Source of the DNA: Rhodobacteraceae bacterium UBA2776
Lineage (GTDB): Bacteria > Pseudomonadota > Alphaproteobacteria > Rhodobacterales > Rhodobacteraceae
Direction of reading: 5' to 3'
Length of the DNA: 64,000 nucleotides
NCBI GenBank assembly: GCA_002352425.1
Contig: DEIK01000074.1
Location: 1-64,000 of the forward strand
In this document: in pieces, positions 59,195 through 64,000 of the stretch
Layout: each line of letters begins with the position of its first letter
How positions within the stretch are numbered: position 1 is the first letter of the stretch
Made by a program: the position numbers and the translations under genes
The notes under the pieces: model-generated
Database searches by the model: none
What the model was told of the DNA's origin: nothing
What the model saw: the letters and a program-made list of their open reading frames with translations, nothing else

Positions 59195-60082
59195 ATGCGC
59201 ACAGATATCAACATCGTTTATCATTTGGGTGCGCCCCACACAGACAATGATCAAATTACATGGTCTTTGCGCAAAGACGCGGATTTGCTGGCCGAAAAAG
59301 GCGTTATGATGCGCCGCCCTGGGGAATATCGGCAAGTTCTAAAAGAAATGATCCTTGAATTGAAGGGAGAGGACCCGTCGGTCGTAGATCAGGAGAATCT
59401 GCTTTCCGCTATCATCAAAAACCAGCAGGTTGATCGTTTGATTATGTCTGATCCCCGGTTTTTGGGAGTGCCTGCGTGGATGCTGTATGGCGGTTCGCTT
59501 TATCAAAATGCGGCGAAAAATACGGGGCGCATTCGGGATTTGTTTCCAGACAACCCCTGCGAGTTTCACCTTGGTATTTCGTGTCCTGCCACCTTTCTTC
59601 CAGCGGTTTTTAAGGCTCAAACCGACAAGACCTATGAGCAGTTTATTGATGGTTGCGATTTGGCGACCCTTCGGTGGTCCAATGTCATTCGCGAAATCCA
59701 AGAGGAAAACCCAGATTGCCCGCTGAATGTGTGGTGCAACGAAGATACGCCGATCATTTGGCCGACAATCCTGCGTGAGATCGCGGGACTAGATCCGCAA
59801 ACACGTCTGGCTGGCGAGTTGGATGTCATTCAGCAAATCATGTCCGAGGATGGTGTTGCGCTATTGGTCAAATATCTGGACGAGCGGCCCAACCTGACCG
59901 AAATTCAACGCCGCCGTGTGCGGGGTATTTTCCTTGAGAAATTCTTTTTGGATGAGGCAGTTGAAGAAGAAATCGATCTGCCCGGATGGGCGGATGAAAC
60001 CGTAGATGCGTTAACAGAAATCTACGAAGACGACATTGAACGGATCGAGAGCTTGCCGGGTGTAAACTTTATCACGCCCTAA
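59195..60082 (+). CDS. Sulfotransferase-like protein with an altered cofactor loop
   Basis: The 295-residue protein begins NIVYHLGAPHTDNDQITWSL, similar in pattern to the HIGAPKTGTTSLQ opening of PAPS-dependent sulfotransferases, but the K-T-G-T-T positions read H-T-D-N-D. ADLLAEKGVMMRRPG then fits the same family. Later ordered motifs are not recognised. It could be a non-functional or re-purposed relative. Located between the hydrolase fusion and the epimerase, so a role in the same glycan pathway is likely. Confidence 0.7.
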   Translation: MRTDINIVYHLGAPHTDNDQITWSLRKDADLLAEKGVMMRRPGEYRQVLKEMILELKGEDPSVVDQENLLSAIIKNQQVDRLIMSDPRFLGVPAWMLYGGSLYQNAAKNTGRIRDLFPDNPCEFHLGISCPATFLPAVFKAQTDKTYEQFIDGCDLATLRWSNVIREIQEENPDCPLNVWCNEDTPIIWPTILREIAGLDPQTRLAGELDVIQQIMSEDGVALLVKYLDERPNLTEIQRRRVRGIFLEKFFLDEAVEEEIDLPGWADETVDALTEIYEDDIERIESLPGVNFITP

Positions 60083-60123
60083 TCATCACACAGCAGTAAA
60101 ACTCAATCACAAGGCTTTCAAAC

Positions 60124-61140
60124 ATGCGCACCGCACTCGTTACCGGATCAGCTGGATTCATCGGATATTTCACCTGTAAACGCTTGCTGGAGGCTGGGTT
60201 TCGGGTGATTGGCGTCGATGCGATGACAGATTACTACGATGTGTCGCTGAAAGAGCGTCGCCATGCGATGTTGTTGCAAGGCCCGAATTTCTCGGCGATC
60301 AATGCGCGGATCGAAGAACCCGACATGCTGAAAAACCTGCTGCGCGATGAGCAGATTGACGTGGTGGTTCACCTCGCAGCGCAAGCTGGCGTGCGCTATT
60401 CGATTGAAGATCCGAAGTCCTATGTACAGGCCAATTTGCTGGGTGCGTATGAGTTGCTTGAGGCGGTGCGCGCCCATAAGCCGGGCCATGTTTTAATGGC
60501 ATCCACATCATCGGTTTATGGGGCCAACACGCAAATGCCTTATAAAGAGACCGATAAGGTCGACACTCAAATGTCGTTCTATGCTGCCACCAAAAAAGCG
60601 AACGAGGCGATGGCGCATTCCTACGCGCATCTTTACGACATCCCGACCACGATGTTCCGGTTTTTCACGGTTTATGGTCCTTGGGGCCGCCCTGATATGG
60701 CGCCGATCCGGTTCGCCAAGGCGATTTATGCGGATGAACCTATCGATATTTATAACCACGGCAAAATGAAGCGTGATTTTACCTATGTCGAGGATTTGGT
60801 CGAGGGTATTTTGCGTCTGATTGATGCGGTGCCAGTGCGGCCTGCGTCTGAGGACGACATCGAGGAAGGCGACAGCCTGAGTGCGGTTGCACCGTTTCGG
60901 CAGGTGAATATCGGCAATGCCGAACCTGTTCCGTTGATGGAGTTCATTGCGGCGATGGAATCCGCCATCGGGGTTGAGGCGAAAAAGAACTATATGGATA
61001 TTCAACCAGGTGATGTGCCGGCCACATGGGCGGACACAGCATTGTTGAAGCGCTTGACGGGGTATGCCCCTTCGACCAGCGTTCAAACAGGGGCGGCCAA
61101 GTTTGTAGAATGGTACAAAGAGCATTATAATCAAGGGTGA
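60124..61140 (+). CDS. UDP-glucuronate 4-epimerase
   Basis: The 338-residue short-chain enzyme has the NAD-binding TGSAGFIGYFTCKRLLEAG (residues 7-25), the catalytic YAATKKAN (Tyr153, Lys157), and TVYGPWGRPDMAPIRF, typical of UDP-GlcA 4-epimerases. It would convert Ugd-derived UDP-GlcUA to UDP-GalUA. NAD-dependent epimerases of other sugar nucleotides are alternatives. It is the last gene of the cluster before the rimP leader. Confidence 0.9.
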   Translation: MRTALVTGSAGFIGYFTCKRLLEAGFRVIGVDAMTDYYDVSLKERRHAMLLQGPNFSAINARIEEPDMLKNLLRDEQIDVVVHLAAQAGVRYSIEDPKSYVQANLLGAYELLEAVRAHKPGHVLMASTSSVYGANTQMPYKETDKVDTQMSFYAATKKANEAMAHSYAHLYDIPTTMFRFFTVYGPWGRPDMAPIRFAKAIYADEPIDIYNHGKMKRDFTYVEDLVEGILRLIDAVPVRPASEDDIEEGDSLSAVAPFRQVNIGNAEPVPLMEFIAAMESAIGVEAKKNYMDIQPGDVPATWADTALLKRLTGYAPSTSVQTGAAKFVEWYKEHYNQG

Positions 61141-61183
61141 TTGAATACCCCCTTGCAGACTCACCTATGTTCCCCTATATCCC

Positions 61184-61260
61184 TTGACAACAGCGGCGCG
61201 CTGGCTTCCACACCCAGCGCCCACCGGAGATTTCAACGGGCCGCGCGCCCGTTTTTTTGT
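61184..61260 (+). promoter_or_regulatory. rimP-nusA leader with a terminator and an alternative pairing
   Basis: TTGACA at 61184-61189 could be a -35 box, although no good -10 is seen. Hairpin 1 pairs 61198-61204 (GCGCTGG) with 61214-61220 (CCAGCGC). Hairpin 2 pairs ACGGGC with GCCCGT (61236-61252) and is followed by seven T, an intrinsic terminator. A third, mutually exclusive pairing joins GGCGCGC (61195-61201) to GCGCGCC (61243-61249), which would disrupt both. This suggests an attenuator; a rimP leader family is known in alphaproteobacteria, but membership was not tested. The terminator may also serve the upstream epimerase gene. Confidence 0.6.
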
Positions 61261-61320
61261 GCTTTGAGAAAAGTTAAAAATGCCGGTTTCAAATGCTGCA
61301 CAAGCTTAAGAAAAGAACAT

Positions 61321-61896
61321 ATGACTGACCTGATCGCCAAAGCCGCTATCGACCGTAAACTGGCCGAAATTATCCAACCCGTCATCGAGGGTTTGGGGTA
61401 TGAGTTGGTGCGCGTGCGCATGCAGGGCGGCAAAACCAAATCGATGCAAATCATGGCCGAACGCCCCGATGGTGGTATCGAGGTTGATGATTGTGCGAAA
61501 ATCTCAACCGCTGTGTCGGCCATTTTAGATGTCGAAGACCCGTTTGAAGACCCTTATGCGCTAGAAGTGTCCAGCCCAGGTATTGATCGCCCGCTGACCC
61601 GTTTCAAAGATTTTGATATGTGGAACGGCTATGAGGCCAAGATCGAGACGGATGAATTGGTTGACGGCCGCCGCCGCTTTAAGGGTGTGTTGGCGGGTGT
61701 CAATGATGATGAGATTTTGATCACGATTGACGAGGGCACCATCGGGCTAAAGTTCGACTGGTTGTCTGATGCAAAGCTTGTTCTGACCGACGGGTTGATC
61801 AGCGAAATGTTGCGCCAACGCAAAGCGAGCGGCGACATTGACGAGAACGATTTTGACGATATTGAAACCACTGATACCGACACCAACGAGGGCTGA
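61321..61896 (+). CDS. rimP: Ribosome maturation factor RimP
   Basis: RimP assists maturation of the 30S subunit. The 191-residue protein has [18 protein letters not shown] at the N-terminus, [20 protein letters not shown] with the family signature, and an acidic C-terminal tail. The ATG at 61321 is preferred over a frame that opens at 61141 in the leader. It is followed after one nt by nusA. Confidence 0.95.
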   Translation: MTDLIAKAAIDRKLAEIIQPVIEGLGYELVRVRMQGGKTKSMQIMAERPDGGIEVDDCAKISTAVSAILDVEDPFEDPYALEVSSPGIDRPLTRFKDFDMWNGYEAKIETDELVDGRRRFKGVLAGVNDDEILITIDEGTIGLKFDWLSDAKLVLTDGLISEMLRQRKASGDIDENDFDDIETTDTDTNEG

Positions 61897-61897
61897 C

Positions 61898-63523
61898 ATG
61901 GCTATTACCAGTGCAAACCAACTAGAACTTTTGCAAACCGCCGAGGCGGTTGCGCGCGAGAAAATGATCGATCCCGAATTGGTGATCGAGGCGATGGAAG
62001 AGAGCCTCGCCCGTGCCGCGAAATCGCGTTACGGCATGGAAATGGACATTCGTGTGTCTATTGACCGCAAGACAGGCCGCGCCACATTCAAGCGGTTCCG
62101 CACCGTGGTTGCCGAAGAAGATCTGGAAAATTACCAAGCCGAGTTCACAATCGTTCAAGCCGGCGAATATCTGGACAACCCCAGCGTTGGCGACACTTTT
62201 GAAGAAGAAGTGCCGCCAGTTGAGATGGGCCGGATCGCGGCGCAATCGGCCAAGCAAGTGATCTTGCAAAAGGTGCGCGAAGCCGAGCGTGATCGTCAGT
62301 TCGAAGAGTTTCAAGACCGCGCGGGCACCATCATCAACGGTGTGGTCAAACGCGAAGAGTACGGCAATGTCATTGTTGATGTGGGCCGTGGCGAAGGCAT
62401 CCTGCGCCGCAATGAGAAAATTGGCCGCGAAAGCTATCGCCCCAATGATCGCATTCGTTGCTACATTAAAGATGTGCGTCGCGAAGTCCGCGGTCCGCAG
62501 ATTTTCCTATCGCGCACCGATCCACAGTTCATGGCCGAACTGTTCAAAATGGAAGTGCCTGAAATCTACGATAACATCATTGAAATCAAGGCTGTTGCCC
62601 GTGACCCGGGCTCGCGCGCCAAAATTGCTGTGATCTCGTATGACGGCTCCATCGACCCTGTCGGTGCTTGCGTTGGTATGCGCGGTAGCCGTGTTCAGGC
62701 CGTCGTGAACGAGTTGCAGGGCGAAAAAATCGACATCATCCCATGGAATGAAGATGCGCCGACGTTCCTTGTGAACGCGTTGCAGCCTGCCGAAGTGACC
62801 AAGGTTGTTTTGGATGAGGAAGCCGAGCGTATTGAGGTTGTTGTTCCAGACGAACAACTTTCGCTGGCCATTGGCCGCCGTGGTCAAAATGTGCGTCTTG
62901 CCAGTCAGCTGACAGGGTTGGACATCGACATTCTGACCGAAGCCGAAGAATCTGAGCGTCGTCAAAAAGAATTCACCGAACGCACGAGCCTGTTTATGGC
63001 GGCGCTTGATGTTGACGAATTTTTCTCGCAACTTTTGGTTGCCGAAGGTTTCACGTCGCTTGAAGAAGTTGCTTACGTTGAGGTTGAAGAGCTGCTGGTC
63101 ATCGACGGTGTTGATGAGGCCACAGCTGGTGAACTTCAGGCCCGTGCGCGGGACAATCTGGAAGCCGCCAACAAACGCGCAATGGATCACGCCCGCGAAT
63201 TGGGTGTCGAGGATAGCCTTGTGGCATTTGAGGGCCTGACCCCACAGATGTTGGAAGCGCTGGGCGAAGATGGCGTTAAAACACTGGAAGATTTCGCGAC
63301 CTGCGCCGATTGGGAATTGTCTGGCGGCTGGACCACAGTGAATGGCGAGCGCATCAAAGACGAAGGCGTGCTGGAAAAATTCGATGTGTCACTAGAAGAA
63401 GCGCAAAACATGGTTATGACCGCGCGTATTTCACTGGGCTGGGTTGATCCCGCCGATTTGGTGTCCGAGGAAGACGCAGAGACAGACGAAGACGGCGAAA
63501 CAACAGCGGAGACTGAGGTCTGA
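61898..63523 (+). CDS. nusA: Transcription elongation/antitermination factor NusA
   Basis: NusA modulates RNA polymerase pausing, termination and antitermination. The 541-residue protein has an N-terminal polymerase-binding domain, an S1 domain (INGVVKREEYGNVIVDVG), two KH domains (IGRRGQNVRLASQLTG), and a C-terminal part with repeated helical motifs (LVIDGVDEATAGELQ). The tail is acidic. The gene follows rimP and precedes ylxR in the conserved translation operon. Confidence 0.97.
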   Translation: MAITSANQLELLQTAEAVAREKMIDPELVIEAMEESLARAAKSRYGMEMDIRVSIDRKTGRATFKRFRTVVAEEDLENYQAEFTIVQAGEYLDNPSVGDTFEEEVPPVEMGRIAAQSAKQVILQKVREAERDRQFEEFQDRAGTIINGVVKREEYGNVIVDVGRGEGILRRNEKIGRESYRPNDRIRCYIKDVRREVRGPQIFLSRTDPQFMAELFKMEVPEIYDNIIEIKAVARDPGSRAKIAVISYDGSIDPVGACVGMRGSRVQAVVNELQGEKIDIIPWNEDAPTFLVNALQPAEVTKVVLDEEAERIEVVVPDEQLSLAIGRRGQNVRLASQLTGLDIDILTEAEESERRQKEFTERTSLFMAALDVDEFFSQLLVAEGFTSLEEVAYVEVEELLVIDGVDEATAGELQARARDNLEAANKRAMDHARELGVEDSLVAFEGLTPQMLEALGEDGVKTLEDFATCADWELSGGWTTVNGERIKDEGVLEKFDVSLEEAQNMVMTARISLGWVDPADLVSEEDAETDEDGETTAETEV

Positions 63524-63546
63524 TCTCAGGCCTCAGGATTTGTTGA

Positions 63547-64000
63547 ATGACTCGCGGTGGTCAAAACAAAAAACAGGATGCGTCGGAGCGGCGCTGTATC
63601 GTCACGGGCGATACACAGCCTAAATCCGGGCTGATCCGGTTTGTTGTTGGTCCAGATGATCAGATCGTGCCGGACCTGTTGGAAAAACTTCCAGGTCGGG
63701 GGATTTGGGTCTCTGCGGATCGCAGTGTGTTGGAGCAAGCCATCAAAAAGGGGCTTTTTGCGCGCGGCGCAAAGCAGGCGGTAAATGTGCCGGATGGGTT
63801 GATTGATGCAGTTGAAGCTGGCCTAACGCGGCGGGTGATTGAATTGATTTCACTGACCCGCAAATCCAGTCGCGCAGTGATGGGGTATGAAAAGGTCAAA
63901 AGCTGGCTGGCGCAAGAACGCGCGCGGGTTTTGATCCAGGCGAGTGACGGTTCTATACGCGGCAAAACCAAGCTGCGTGCCCCCGAGGGCAACAACAGTT
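63547..64000 (+). CDS. YlxR-family RNA-binding protein (3' end off the window)
   Basis: The frame from ATG 63547 is open to the end of the window. The N-terminus has RRCIVTGDTQPKSGLIRFVV, the YlxR/DUF448 signature, and GRGIWVSADRS. Its C-terminal part (from about residue 90) resembles the L7Ae-like second domain seen in alphaproteobacterial YlxR proteins. The protein lies between nusA and, presumably, infB, its usual place. It is thought to bind RNA; the role is unsettled. Confidence 0.9.
   Translation, partial: MTRGGQNKKQDASERRCIVTGDTQPKSGLIRFVVGPDDQIVPDLLEKLPGRGIWVSADRSVLEQAIKKGLFARGAKQAVNVPDGLIDAVEAGLTRRVIELISLTRKSSRAVMGYEKVKSWLAQERARVLIQASDGSIRGKTKLRAPEGNNS

Overview
The window looks like chromosome from an alphaproteobacterium of the Rhodobacterales (Roseobacter/Rhodobacteraceae lineage). 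The evidence is the gene order around a predicted replication origin (dnaQ-coaE-aroE-maf, origin, hemJ-rho-mnmE-mnmG-rsmG-parA-parB), the family-typical lengths and motifs of the proteins, and the moderate GC content. The species cannot be named from the sequence alone. No rRNA, tRNA, insertion sequence, prophage or CRISPR array was seen. The DNA is gene-dense, with many 1-8 nt start/stop overlaps and several convergent overlaps.

Layout. 1-7.7 kb: hslV and hslU with an uncharacterised membrane protein gene between them, a lipoprotein alpha/beta hydrolase, an MFS transporter, then a leftward operon Tim44-like / mltA / Smr. 7.8-11.6 kb: fxsA, secB, and the leftward operon maf-aroE-coaE-dnaQ. 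11.56-11.94 kb: an intergenic region with DnaA-box-like sites and an AT-rich block, the candidate oriC. 11.9-19.4 kb: hemJ, rho, mnmE, mnmG, rsmG, parA, parB, with two perfect parS sites, one at the mnmG start and one inside rsmG. 19.4-26.5 kb: the leftward operon rph-rdgB-hemW-DUF454, divergent from hrcA-grpE, then mutS. 26.6-34.2 kb: malic enzyme, a PfkB sugar kinase, an exported MsrA, a broken gene, argG, a membrane protein and threonine dehydratase. 34.2-43 kb: an Hpt protein divergent from a receiver-PP2C phosphatase, two Nudix hydrolases, hslO, a CCA/poly(A) polymerase family protein, a LysE exporter, an ABC exporter and an RNA uracil methyltransferase. 43-45.2 kb: cell-envelope genes (two L,D-transpeptidase-type proteins, a CAP-domain lipoprotein and a small exported protein). 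45.2-51.3 kb: hemH, a degenerate methyltransferase, comF, grxC, a nitrilase-family amidase, a MarR regulator, ubiG and a proline iminopeptidase.

51.4-61.1 kb is the least conventional part. It is a rightward cluster of ugd (UDP-glucuronate supply), a family-2-type glycosyltransferase, a larger protein carrying a second copy of that domain, a glycosyltransferase fused to a methyltransferase-like domain, a methyltransferase-like domain fused to an alpha/beta hydrolase, a sulfotransferase-like protein with an altered cofactor loop, and a UDP-glucuronate 4-epimerase. Together these suggest synthesis and modification of a uronic-acid-containing surface glycan or glycoconjugate whose product is unknown. 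This is the best candidate for an undescribed system in the window.

The window ends in the rimP-nusA-ylxR operon, preceded by a leader with two hairpins and a mutually exclusive third pairing that looks like an attenuator. ylxR runs off the right edge.
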